Origin: Chara braunii
Lineage: Eukaryota; Streptophyta; Charophyceae; Charales; Characeae
Assembly (NCBI GenBank): GCA_003427395.1
Contig: BFEA01000262.1
Coordinates: 279,109-323,145 of the forward strand
DNA: 44,037 nt
Reading direction: 5' to 3'
Positions 31,652-41,293 of this stretch are shown here, piece after piece. Position 1 is the stretch's first letter; the number at the start of each line of letters is the position of its first letter. The notes under the pieces were generated by a model. It was not told where the DNA came from, did no database searches, and was given only the letters and a program-made list of their open reading frames with translations. The position numbers and the translations under genes are program-made.

Positions 31652-32114
31652 GGGGAGAAAAGCCTACTTATCTGCGCCCATTGGTTGAGCAACGGGCTGC
31701 AGACTGCCGCCTGCACCTGGCGCCGTAGGCGTCCAGGTACAGGCGCGGGGGCAATAAGGGAAGAAGACCCTGTTGAGCTTGACTCTAGTTCAACTCTGTG
31801 AAATGACTTAGGGGAGGGGGGGCCGTTCGTACTGAACGGTAAGCTGCCCCTGTATAGAAAAACCAGGGGGTAGCAGCCACGTACGTAGCCGTGGGGGTGG
31901 AGTAGATACAGTGTGGAGATTAGAAGGAGAAGAGAAAAAGAAAAAAAAGGGGAGTCACGAATCTAATCGCGACGCGGGTCCAGATGCAAGGGGTAGAAGC
32001 TTCTGGGCCCTAAGTTGACAGCAGACTTTTGGATTTCAACAGTCTACTTTACTTGGCTCTATACGGCCATTTAGGGCTGCGTCTGGCCAGGGGTGGCGGC
32101 CAGATGCATTACCA

Positions 32115-32192
32115 AGGCCTGGAACTTGGTTCCCCTAGGGGAACATCAAGTTTCTCAACCCTTGATCTCGTTTGAGATCAAGGGTCAGGCCT
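32115..32192 (+). other. Three-way-junction fold in the LTR
   Basis: An outer stem AGGCCTG/CAGGCCT (32115-32121 with 32186-32192) encloses two hairpins. One is AACTTG-TTCCCC with GGGGAA-CAAGTT (32123-32152). The other is a perfect 12-bp stem, ACCCTTGATCTC with GAGATCAAGGGT (32158-32169 with 32174-32185). It would lie in the long R-U5 part of the transcript. Confidence 0.65.
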
Positions 32193-32244
32193 GACTCCGA
32201 GTTTTGGTTGGGGGCAAAGCAGCTGCCCTCAGCCTCCATCCAGC

Positions 32245-32251
32245 TATAAAA
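32245..32251 (+). promoter_or_regulatory. Second candidate TATA box
   Basis: TATAAAA in CAGCTATAAAACAAGCC. If this were the real promoter, R-U5 would be about 2.7 kb rather than 4.3 kb. Confidence 0.3.
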
Positions 32252-32561
32252 CAAGCCAACAGCTAGCCAGCCAGCATTCATTTGTGGCTGGTGCTGGTGG
32301 CATTACGCTTGGTAAATGCTGGTTGCTGGAGGGGGAACTGCTGGTGGAGTAGGAGGAGCTGAGAGGAGCTGCTATTGGCGAAGGAGGAGGTCTGCAAGAG
32401 GGAGTGAGAGGTGGAGGTGGAGGCTGTCATGGCCACCACCTTGCTAGACTGAAGAGTATAAGGGAGATGTTGCGTGACTCTTTCGGCGGCGGCATCCATT
32501 TTTGAAAAGTGTGTAGGGGAGGTGTTGTCCGCTGGGCACAGTGGCTGTGCTTTTTTTGGTG

Positions 32562-32640
32562 GTGACGCGGAAGTGCTGCCGAAATTTTGCGGCGGCAGCT
32601 GTGTTTTTTGGCGGTGACGCGGAAGCGCCGCCGAAATTTT
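32562..32640 (+). repeat. 52-bp tandem repeat with GGAAGYGCYGCCGAAATTTT
   Basis: The core appears at 32569-32588 and 32621-32640, each preceded by GGTGACGC. It is the same motif found in tandem in LTRs A and B in their sense orientation. Confidence 0.8.
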
Positions 32641-33174
32641 GCAGCAGCAGCAATTTTTAACATTGGTGTGAAAATGCTGGCCGGGTTCTACGGCGCCAAC
32701 AACAATTTTAAGAAGTGTTGCCAAGAGAGGGTGTGCTTTGAGGTGGTATTGACGTTGTGTTGCCCACATATTGCGACGGCGACGCTTCGACACAGTGGTG
32801 GCAGAGTGGTATTGGTTGCAAGTGGTGACAACGCTAGGGCACTGAGAGGATCACGTGTCAATGGGCGATCCTTGAGGGAGCGGTGTGGATCACTTTTCTG
32901 ACAGTCTACTGCGACGATCTTCTCATCTGGGGTGTTGTTTATACGACTTTCTTGCGTGGGCCGTTTGTTATCCGTGGTTCAACTTCACTCAAGGTCAGTT
33001 AGCCTGACCCAGTCCTCTTCACGCCTGTGTGAACCCACACTTGCTTAACCGTGTTCTTTGAGCATTCATTGAAAAGGTAGAGGAGATGTGTGCATGCGCG
33101 TGTGAATGGAAGTCTGACTTGAGAATGGGTTTGCATTGTTTTCTTTTGAACTTGTCGCTTGTTCTAATGTGCAG

Positions 33175-34430
33175 NTGAGTAGGAAGATGCTTNAGAAANG
33201 GANACTTAAGCATGTCAGCGAAAGTGAATGGGATGATGATTGTTTTCTAATTTTCGCTTACATGCATGTTGAAAGGGCGACAGCAGACGACGAGGAACGG
33301 AGCGATCACGTAAAGGGGAAGAAGTGAACTGGACATAGATTTTTCCTGAGGTTACCCGTTCTTTCCCGAATGTNCCTCTCTATNTATGCCCNTNTGTCTA
33401 AATGNTGTCTTCTNTGTGACTTCCTCCTTCGTCTAGGTTNGCCCTTGACGTTAGGCGATAAAGGGCTNACTGCCTGCNNTGGTAAGTGCATTTCCTTTCC
33501 CTATGAGGNATCCGAGGCGGGGGTTNGTTGCCTTAGGGGCCGACCCTGTTAACGACTNGGAGTGGACCGCTTAGGCGGGGGGGNACCATGCTGTCGNNGT
33601 GGAGCCAGCCCGACTTCTNAGATCCGAGATTCGNTCGGGCGAGGACGAGGGGTATCCCAGACCACCTCCTAGGGGACNGNCNTGTGCTATTCACGGAAGG
33701 CGTTAAGTTCTTGGCGGNTCACGTTAAGGAGAANCNTTATAGTTNANCCTTCTAGTGGTCGTCTTAGGNGNCACAGACGAATGGGGAACTGGCGCCATAA
33801 GAAGCNCAGTTCGTGTGTACACTANCTATGGACGGAGTGCGACTAGGCACTGCCTTCGTGGACAGGTTTGCNCCATAAGAAGTGCAAGCCTGGGGTAATC
33901 AGGGTAGCTGACAAGAAGATGTGCCTAGAACATTGCTTTGAAAGTTAATATGTCGGAGGCNAGTACTTCGTNATTCGTGGAACANAAAGAGTAATTATTG
34001 CCNAGAAGGANAAAGCAGCCAACAAAATTTGAAGTCGGATTCCCGCCTTCGGCAGGGTGACNAAAATGTCAGNCGGCTACTAATTCGCATAGTGGTCGTC
34101 GGCTTACTTGTAGATGGCGTTCACTNCAAAGTTAGGAANGTAGTGACGTCATCACTAAAACAATNGCACTCTAACTCTNCTTAAGAGTCGGGGTGTTCAT
34201 ATTCCTTGCTANCACTCAGTATGGGGCGGGATGAAAGAACTTGGCAACGCGTCTCATCAAGTCGAAAAAGTCATGACAGCCCAGCCATCNGGCAGGTAGA
34301 GTGAAGATACTTTAGTCAGACGCCNTTTGAACATTGCCTTGTGTATAGGTCATGCCTTGATCTTTTNTTGATAAGCGTTGTTTGAGGTCAAGTCAACCTT
34401 TGTAGCATGTATGATTGNACCGATTTNAGA
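33175..34430 (+). other. Low-quality consensus (scattered ambiguous bases)
   Basis: Dozens of single N bases are scattered through this part of the 5' LTR. Collapsed, diverged repeat copies or low-coverage consensus are likely; detailed motifs here are unreliable. Confidence 0.9.
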
Positions 34431-34539
34431 AGATATGTCAATTTACGTTGACCTGAATCGTTTCACGAAAGTGTTGTGCCTGTTTAATTTTTTGATTGCC
34501 TTTGAAAGAAGGGAGTAGGATCGCACGCAGTTTTCCTTA

Positions 34540-34980
34540 CGCTTGGAATGTCACGTCCTAGTCGACCGACGTCGGTCCAATTCCTGGGAGATCAGCACCC
34601 CAGGGACGGGCGACGTTCGGGTCCGCTTTGGCGTTTAACCGTGCATACCTATGCTACAGCGAGCGAGCAAACGCCCTCGGTCGGCTTACCTCTGCAATTG
34701 CATTATAAAAGCTTTCGCGTGTGGGTCGGTAGCTCGGTAGGGATACGCCCCTAAGGGTGGTGACAGCCCCTTAGGGAAGGTAAGTTGTGCCCCGCGAGAA
34801 CCTATCCTGTCGTAGGGGGCCGCGGGATGTATAGCTGGCGCACTCAGCCGGAGTGGCGAAGGGTCGACGCGAGTTGTCGCGTCGTCCCCGAGTTGTCTCT
34901 AAGAAGTTAAAAGACTAAGTTTCTCCTGCGTGACGCGGCCGGGAGGGCCCTCGCTCGCGCGGGGGCCGATGCGCTCGACA
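34540..34980 (+). other. Conserved LTR 3'-end module, main element
   Basis: Landmarks are GCTACAGCGAGCGAG, CTCTGCAATTGCAT with AAAGCTTTCGCG, GGATACGCCCC, GGTGGTGACAGC, GGAAGGTAAGTTGTGCC, CCTATCCTGTCGTAGGGGG, AGCTGGCGCACTCAGCCGG, TGCGTGACGCGGCCGGGAG and CCGATGCGCTCGACA. They recur in the same order in copies A and B, and partly in D and E, on either strand. The module precedes the PBS, so it would form the 5' leader of the RNA. Confidence 0.85.
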
Positions 34981-34982
34981 GG

Positions 34983-35000
34983 TGGCGCCATTGCCGGGGA
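34983..35000 (+). other. Primer-binding site, tRNA-Asp type
   Basis: TGGCGCCATTGCCGGGGA differs at one base from the complement of the 3' end of plant tRNA-Asp (TGGCGCCGTTGCCGGGGA), the usual primer of Athila/Tat-type plant gypsy elements. It lies two bases after the LTR end. Confidence 0.9.
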
Positions 35001-35188
35001 TAACGGCAGACTACCGTTGTCCCTGGTGGAACGACACTCGGGAATGAAGCAAGTAAAAGATCATGTCGTAATGGTTGTCTAAGACAAAAGGTTATTAATC
35101 TCTGGACCTCTATAAGTGTAAGGAAGGAACCTTAATAGATGCTACCAAACTCCTAGACTGATTTTTGGGTTTATGTTTTGGTCCCTAG

Positions 35189-38005
35189 ATGGCCGCTGCC
35201 GCAGGACGGCGCGACAACGACGACGATGGGAGGAATGACATTCAAGAACTGGCACGGGTCATTCGACAGTCGCAGCGAGAGCCCTACCCTAAGATTGATG
35301 TTCCGTTGTTCGGCGGGAATCATGCCTCTTCTTGGGCAGATAAGTTCAAGCAATTGGGGTATAGCAACGAATGGACAAATGAGAAGATGCTTCGCATGGT
35401 TAAAAGATACTGTCAGGTGGGGTACCGGGACGAGATCGATGAGATGGTGCGAATCTCTCATGATTGGTCAGATTTTAAGGCGCGGTGGTTGGAGAAGTAT
35501 CAGCTCAGCGATCGGTTGCTCGACCTGCAGGATTTGAGGGCGGTGGATCGTAAAAAGTTTGGTGCAACCAAACAATTCTTGTCGGAGTTTGAGCGTGTGG
35601 CTCGCCTAATCCCGGATTTGTCCAACAAAGATCGCTGCCTCATCTTCCTTGATAACTTCAACGACGTCGAACAGTCGAAATTGGTTGAAGGGATGCAAGG
35701 GAGGTATGACTGGACTAAGGTCCGACAGAATACGCTGGTGGGGAAGTTCGACGATATGCTCTACCGGCTTTTGAGGCGGCAAAAGGAGGAGCGAAAAAAG
35801 GTGAAGCTGGGAGAAGTAAAGGACGGTGAAATTTACAAAACTTTGACTTGCATGAGAGAAATGATGGAGGGCATGAAGGAGGAAAGGCTGAAGTTTCAAG
35901 TCATGTTGGCCAAAGAAAAAAATAGTAAGAGGAATGGGAAAGAGCCGGCGGAAGAAGAAAGCGACAGTGAGAGCGAGGAGGAAAAGGAGCCGCCTCGCAA
36001 GTTGACAAAGGCGGAGAGGAAGGTCTTGAATCAAATTCGAGGCGGACAGGGGACCTCCGATAAACAGGGGAAGAATAGTGGACAGAATAATCAAGGAGGG
36101 AATGGCAATGTTGGCGCTGGTTTGTCAGGACAAAGTTCCCAAGATCAAGGGCAGTTTCAGCCGCAGGGTGGAAGAGGCCGCGGTCGAGGCTGTGGGAATG
36201 GACAGCGAAGCCGTTGGGCATGGCAGCAGGAAGCCACATGTAACTATTGCGCAGAAAAGGGCCATATTATGCGGTTTTGCCAACTCCTTTCAAAAGATGA
36301 GAAGGAAGGGATAGTCTTCACCACTATACGTGGTGAAATCTTTGATTACGAAGGGAATTCGATCGACCCCAACATTGAAGGGGGTATGAGGAAGGAGGCG
36401 TATCGCCGAATGGGTCGTCCGCTACCGGCAACGTTCCGGATTGCTTCTCCTGAAGAAGCACGGTTGGCTGAGGTTGAGGAGGCCATGGCGTCGTTACGTA
36501 TTGGCGATTCGCCGGTGGAACCAGAAGGGTTTAGGGAACAAGTGGTGGAACGAGCGCAAACCATCATTAGGCGGTTTGCCCGATGCCAGGACTCTATCAT
36601 CCGACTTTATGTGGACATGGAGGAAGTCTGGCCTGGATTGCCGAATGTCTTTCTCTTTGGCGAATGGGGTGATAAAAGGGAAGATGCGCCTGGCCGAGCA
36701 GGGACGTCCGCTCCGAGAGAAGCATCGCAAACCAGGCCAACGGTAAGCACGATGCGACCTAGGCCTGTGCTAAAGAGGAGTGCCCCGACTGTAGCCGTTC
36801 AGCCTCGGGTGAGGCGACGAAATGAACAGCTTCAAAAGGAGAAGGAGTCTGAAAAGGCAGTGGAAGAAGAGCCTATTTCCATTAGTGAGAACGAAGAGGA
36901 CAATGAGGATGAGAAGTTGCGGGCCGAAGAGGAAGAACGGGCTCGTTGTCGTGCACTTGAAAGGGAGGCGGAGAAAGGGAAGGCCGAAGTAAGCGAGGAG
37001 GAGCCACGAAAGAAGAAGAACATTTATTCGATCCCCGTGGAGCAGGGGGTCGATATCGAGCAACTCGTCAATAAGATTCTGGAAAGTCGGCGCGACTTGG
37101 TCACGCTGAAGGAAATTTTGGCGGTATCACCGAAAATTCGAGAAGACTTTAAACAGCGGATAACTCGTCAGAGAGTCATGATTGTTAAACTCGGCGAAGT
37201 CATTCCGTCGGAGGCTAACTGGTCCCCGCCTGGGACGAAGATGGATTGGCGAAGTGTGTCAACCGGCCATATGAAGGTCCAGATTGGACAGCAGGAATAT
37301 TCGGCACTTGTGGATGATGGAGCCGAGATGAACATCATTCGTGAACGCCATGCCATCGAAGCCGGGTTGAAGATCAATCAAGATGATTACGGGTTTTTGG
37401 TGGGAGCTAGCGGATCAACTCCATTCTGCGGAACAGCCAGTGACGTTCTCGTCACGATCGGAAAAGTTAAGGTCCGTTTTTACTTTTATGTGTTACCTAG
37501 AGTGGAACACGAGGTGCTGCTCGGAAGGGCATTCTTATGTCGATCGGAAAGCATCATCATTAACAAGCATGATGAAACCATGTTTGTAATACTTTGTGAT
37601 CCTGTCTGCGGTTATTACAAAGTGTTCAAGTGTGCAAACACTGGACCCTATTGCTCGCGGAACCGACTGAACCCGGAATCCTATAGCTTTCCGGAGTCAG
37701 AAAAGTTGAGAAGGGAGAAGGAATCGCTAGGGGAGGAGCTGAATCCTCGTGAGTTCTCGCTGACCCTGCCTGATATTGGGCAGGCAATCGATTTCGTGTC
37801 GACACATGCGGCGATCGATCCGAATGTGGTGCAAGCCTTGACGGAGATCATCACAGACACCGGAAGCGCAGGGACTATGCGCCTTGTTTACTCCCCGTCG
37901 GAAGGGAATAAGGGAGAAAGTCAGGAATTGCCCTCCACTCGACAGGGTCTTTTTTTAGAGGACCCAGGCTTGACACCGGCACCAAACGTAAGTACAAGAA
38001 AGTAG
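35189..38005 (+). CDS. gag-PR: Gag-protease polyprotein (938 aa)
   Basis: The ORF encodes the capsid/nucleocapsid precursor and the aspartic protease. The start is ATGG with G at +4, 188 bases after the PBS. Residues 1-230 hold a retrotransposon gag domain (FGGNHASSWADKFKQL; ARWLEKYQLSDRLLDLQDL; FLSEFERVARLIPDLSNKD). A basic and Q/G-rich segment precedes one CCHC zinc knuckle (C351, C354, H359, C364). An acidic, charged stretch spans about 550-612. The protease lies at about 690-790, with SALVDDGAEMN (D709-D710-G711 in place of the usual D-T/S-G) and the VLLGRAFL helix. Protease is in the Gag frame and the shift to pol comes after it. Start to stop is intact despite the broken pol. Confidence 0.93.
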   Translation: MAAAAGRRDNDDDGRNDIQELARVIRQSQREPYPKIDVPLFGGNHASSWADKFKQLGYSNEWTNEKMLRMVKRYCQVGYRDEIDEMVRISHDWSDFKARWLEKYQLSDRLLDLQDLRAVDRKKFGATKQFLSEFERVARLIPDLSNKDRCLIFLDNFNDVEQSKLVEGMQGRYDWTKVRQNTLVGKFDDMLYRLLRRQKEERKKVKLGEVKDGEIYKTLTCMREMMEGMKEERLKFQVMLAKEKNSKRNGKEPAEEESDSESEEEKEPPRKLTKAERKVLNQIRGGQGTSDKQGKNSGQNNQGGNGNVGAGLSGQSSQDQGQFQPQGGRGRGRGCGNGQRSRWAWQQEATCNYCAEKGHIMRFCQLLSKDEKEGIVFTTIRGEIFDYEGNSIDPNIEGGMRKEAYRRMGRPLPATFRIASPEEARLAEVEEAMASLRIGDSPVEPEGFREQVVERAQTIIRRFARCQDSIIRLYVDMEEVWPGLPNVFLFGEWGDKREDAPGRAGTSAPREASQTRPTVSTMRPRPVLKRSAPTVAVQPRVRRRNEQLQKEKESEKAVEEEPISISENEEDNEDEKLRAEEEERARCRALEREAEKGKAEVSEEEPRKKKNIYSIPVEQGVDIEQLVNKILESRRDLVTLKEILAVSPKIREDFKQRITRQRVMIVKLGEVIPSEANWSPPGTKMDWRSVSTGHMKVQIGQQEYSALVDDGAEMNIIRERHAIEAGLKINQDDYGFLVGASGSTPFCGTASDVLVTIGKVKVRFYFYVLPRVEHEVLLGRAFLCRSESIIINKHDETMFVILCDPVCGYYKVFKCANTGPYCSRNRLNPESYSFPESEKLRREKESLGEELNPREFSLTLPDIGQAIDFVSTHAAIDPNVVQALTEIITDTGSAGTMRLVYSPSEGNKGESQELPSTRQGLFLEDPGLTPAPNVSTRK

Positions 38006-38029
38006 GCGTGAAGGCGAAGCCGGTGCCTG
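37951..38029 (+). promoter_or_regulatory. Programmed -1 frameshift signal (slippery site plus hairpin)
   Basis: The heptamer T_TTT_TTA (37951-37957) is in the correct phase relative to the gag-PR frame (CTT TTT TTA). Seven bases later a hairpin starts: CAGGC 37965-37969 with GCCTG 38025-38029, a five-base bulge, then ACCGGC 37975-37980 with GCCGGT 38019-38024. The gag stop (38003-38005) lies in the loop. The -1 frame is open from the slip site into the RT-upstream region. Such U-rich heptamers with a downstream structure are the known gag-pol expression mode of many retroelements. Confidence 0.8.
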
Positions 38030-39071
38030 TTCTGATCACTCAAGAGGAGGAAGTCTATTATCATGAGGAACGCGAGTGGATCAGAGAAATGAAAGAGAGA
38101 GGTGAAAAGGGGTCATGTCGGTTAACCAAAGAAAGAGTGAAAAGTATGATCATTGGGGAGGAGGACCTCCTTACTAAGCAGGAAAAAGGATACATCATCG
38201 ATATATTGAGGGAGGAACATCTCTCCTATGCATTTGATGATGATGAGCGAGGAAGGTTGGATGTCGATAAAATCCCGATGATCAGAGTTCATACTGTACC
38301 AAATGAGTCATGGAATGTAAGAGGGCCACGTTATCCGAACCCGGAGGATCACCGTAAGGTGGTCGCATACCTCGATGGAAAGATCCGGACAAAGGTTGCA
38401 GATTATTCTTACAGGCATCTCCATGGTTCTGTTTCATCAAACCGAATGGTACTCTGCGATGGATTCAGGACCTCCAGAAGCTGAATTCGGTGACAGTGCG
38501 AGATGCAGGAGGACTTCCACATGCAGACCTACTGTCAGAATCTTGTGCAGGAAGGTCTATCATTACCCTCATCGATTTATATTCTGGGTATGATCAATTC
38601 CCGATTTACACGGCGGATCGGCCTAAGATAGCGATGCACAGTCCTCGTGGATTGATCCATATGTGTGTGGCGCCGCAGGGGTGGACGAATGCAGTCGCCA
38701 TTGTTCAGAGATATATGACGAGGGTTATGCAGCCTTATTGTCCTGACATAACTTCGCCGTACATTGACGACTTGGCTATTCCAGGGCCTCGAACAAAAGA
38801 CCTGGCGGAGGTGTTGCCGGGCATTCGCCGCTTTGTCTGGGAACACATCAATGATGTGGTGAAAATCCTTCAGAGGTTGAAGGAGTTTAATCTCACGGCT
38901 AGTGGGGTTAAGTCTCGACATTCTATGAAGAGAGCAGTGATCCTGGGATTCCTTTGCGATGAGAAAGGTCGACAATCGGATGCGAAGAAGACTAATAAAA
39001 TATTGGAATGGCCAACCCCTTTCAAGTCGATCACAGATGTGCGAAGTTTCCTTGGAACCTGTGGATTCTAG
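37958..39071 (+). pseudogene. pol: Pol: reverse transcriptase part, frameshifted, stop at 39069
   Basis: The -1 frame after the slippery site encodes a charged linker and an RT N-terminal part (PVLITQEEEVYYHEE; PRYPNPEDHRKVV) up to about 38400. The conserved RT then continues in another frame from about 38424 (RWIQDLQKLNSVTVRD), so one indel lies at 38400-38424. Then come the palm LIDLYSGYDQF with the first Asp, SPRGLIHMCVAPQGW, and the YIDD catalytic box at 38760-38771. The thumb/connection KTNKILEWP...SFLGTCGF ends at an in-frame TAG (39069-39071). Family membership is clear; this copy cannot make a continuous protein as assembled. Confidence 0.92.
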
Positions 39072-39640
39072 CGTATCTTCATCCGCAGGTTCGCCGCCAG
39101 AGTGGAGCACTTGCGAAAGCTTGTGCGCAAAGGCCAAAAGTGGGAATGGGGTCCGAAGCAGCAAACGGTCGTGGAGGATATCAAGGCTGAGTTTCGTGAG
39201 GGCGGATTGATCCTTGGAGTTCCCTTTTTCGATGATGATGAAAAACGTCCTTTTGTTATTGAGACTGATGCGGGGCCCACAGCCCTAGGAGGGGTCTTGG
39301 TTCAGAAGGATGCTGAGGGGCAAGAAAGACCCCTCAGATTTGAGAGTATGACTCTGAATGTTGCGGAGAGAAACTATTCCCAGTTCAAAAAATAAACTTT
39401 GGTCGTGCTTCACTGTTTCCGTATCTTTCGGAGTTCGGTAGACGCTTCATCCTGCGGGTGGATCCGACTGCATTGGCTCAATCTTTAAGGAATTATTCAC
39501 CTGCTGATCCCACCATTGCACGATGGTTGACTTATATTTGGATGTTTGACTTCGAAATTGAGCGGATTTTGGGGAGTCAGAATCGTGCTGATGGGTTGAG
39601 TCGGGTTGAATGGGACCCAGAGGCGGATCAGGCGGAAGAG
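39072..39640 (+). pseudogene. pol: Pol: RNase H part, with stop and frameshift
   Basis: The reading continues in the RT frame after the TAG. VEHLRKLVRKGQKW and ETDAGPTALGGVLVQKD give the first RNase H Asp, and RFESMTLNVAERNYSQF gives the Glu and tether region. A TAA stands at 39393-39395. After an indel between about 39396 and 39458, the frame shifts and gives DPTALAQSL, WLTYIWMFDFEIERI and SQNRADGLSR, the RNase H end. All recognised RNase H positions are present but split over two frames. Confidence 0.9.
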
Positions 39641-41293
39641 TCAGTTTCGGTTGATGCCTTTCTAAAGGAGGAGGAGTCGCGATTGAGTATTAACGCTCTC
39701 GCCTACCTGACTGGTGCAGCCACTCGGCATGGGAAGTCGATATGGAATGCTCCTGCCTTTCACGAGGTACGTTCAGAACTCGTGGTGGAGGAACCTTTCA
39801 TCGAAGAGAACCTATGGGGCGAGCAGACCGCAGAGGAAATGATGAGGCTGGCTTTGACCGATGACATCGACCTTATGCTTGATCCGCTAATGATTGAACA
39901 GGGTCATACGCAGGCTGATGGCGCTTTCCCGACCGTTGGAAGGATGTCATGTATCATGAACTTGTTGGTTCATGAGGATCGCCTGAGGTTAATGAATGCG
40001 GAGGAAGGAGACTATGAGGTCAAAGAAGCGTTTAAGGAAAAGCAATACGAAGGGGAATATAAGAAGATAGGCATGTGGTTGAATGGGGAATTGAATGAAA
40101 ACGAGGTTGATCCGGTTGTGCAGGACACAAGCAAAGGATTCGTTGTTCGTGACGGTCATCTCTTTAAGAAGGGTGCTGATGGTGTCCCAAAGAGGGTGGT
40201 ATGCGGAATCTAACAACAGTTGGATGTGATCGCTGCGTTGCATGATGGGGTAGCTGACGGACATAGATCTACGCGGGTAACTTTGAATAAGATCCAACGT
40301 CTTTATTTTTGGGAAGGGATGAGCAAGATGGTGATAGACTTCTATAAATCTTGTTTCCCTTGCCAACAGAGGTCTGATATCCGGTACCTTGAACCCCTAA
40401 ATCCACGTTATGTGGCAGAACCGGGTGCGGTGGTGCATTTGGATCTTTTGGTAATGCCACCTGGTATAAATGGGTACAGATATATCTTTGATGCACGAGA
40501 CAATTTGACTGGGTTCGTTGATGGTCATGCCATTCGCGAACGTACTGGGTCAGTCTTGGCAGAGTGCATTGAGGAATATTACCTTCGTTACCCATTTGTT
40601 CAAGAGATTGTTATGGATCGAAGAGGCGAGTTTCGAGCAAAGGAGGTGCAAACGCTTTTGAAGAGACTTGGGGTGAGTTTCAGTTATACGACGAGAGCGC
40701 ATCCCCAGGCCAATGCACCCGTGGAACGAGGACATGCCACCTTATCTAACTTGTTGGCTAAATGGTGCAAGGCGGAGCCATCAAGATGGCCGATTTATTT
40801 GAGGGCAGCCTTTTTCGTTGAGAATGTTACCATCAAGCGAATGACCGGGTATGCTCTCGTCACATTATGGTTTGATCGGCATGCGACTTTTCCAATTGAG
40901 AGTTTCCTGACCACTTGGCAAAAACAGGACGTGGAAACGAAACTTTCAACGGAAGAGTTATTGGAGTTAAGGGCAAGACAGATCATGGCGACTGGATAAC
41001 GGATTGAGGATGCGGCTGTGTCTACTTCTGAAAGCAGGCAGGCTGACAAGGAAATATGGGACAAGAGGCCGCGTGTACTAAAAGAGCTGTTGGAAGTGGG
41101 AGACATCGTTTTGTTGTATGATATGTCGCTAGAAAAACAGTGGTCCAGAAAACTAGATAGTCGGTGGCTAGGACCATATCGGATCACTAGGAAAACAGAA
41201 CATGGGGCATATGAAATAGAGGAGTTGGATGGATCTCGAAGTAGGAATTGGGTATCGGGTGCACATCTACGAAAGTTTATCCCAAGAGTTTAG
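39641..41293 (+). pseudogene. pol: Pol: integrase part, two in-frame stops
   Basis: An acidic linker of about 190 codons (39641-40210) ends at a TAA (40211-40213). The integrase follows in the same frame: zinc-binding HHCC (LHDG, H, then CFPC near 40360-40370), core VVHLDLL with first Asp, VMDRRGEF with second Asp, and NAPVERGHATL with Glu exactly 35 residues later, so the DD35E triad is intact. A TAA at 40997-40999 precedes the C-terminal GPY/F-type module (KLDSRWLGPYRITRK...VSGAHLRKF). The frame ends with TAG at 41293. There is no chromodomain, unlike the minus-strand fragment at 28978-30310. Confidence 0.93.

Larger units (their letters stand above)
30311..34980 (+). mobile_element. 5' LTR of the main element (4,670 bp)
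   Basis: It starts TGTCGGGACAG, the same start as the 3' LTR at 43141, and ends CGCTCGACA two bases before the PBS. A TATA box lies only 354 bp in, leaving about 4.2 kb for R-U5 unless another promoter is used. The interior carries GC-rich GGCAGGC minisatellite (30780-30900), several strong hairpins, a poly(A) tract (31187-31208), a GA run (31591-31651), splice-donor-like AG|GTAAGT motifs at 31321 and 34780, and many ambiguous bases from 33175 on. Its last ~450 bp are the module shared with LTRs A-E. Confidence 0.85.

Noticed and set aside
35606-36239. Minus-strand ORFs opposite gag (and similar ones opposite pol)
   Set aside because: They are antisense shadows of the gag-pol coding frames with no domains of their own.
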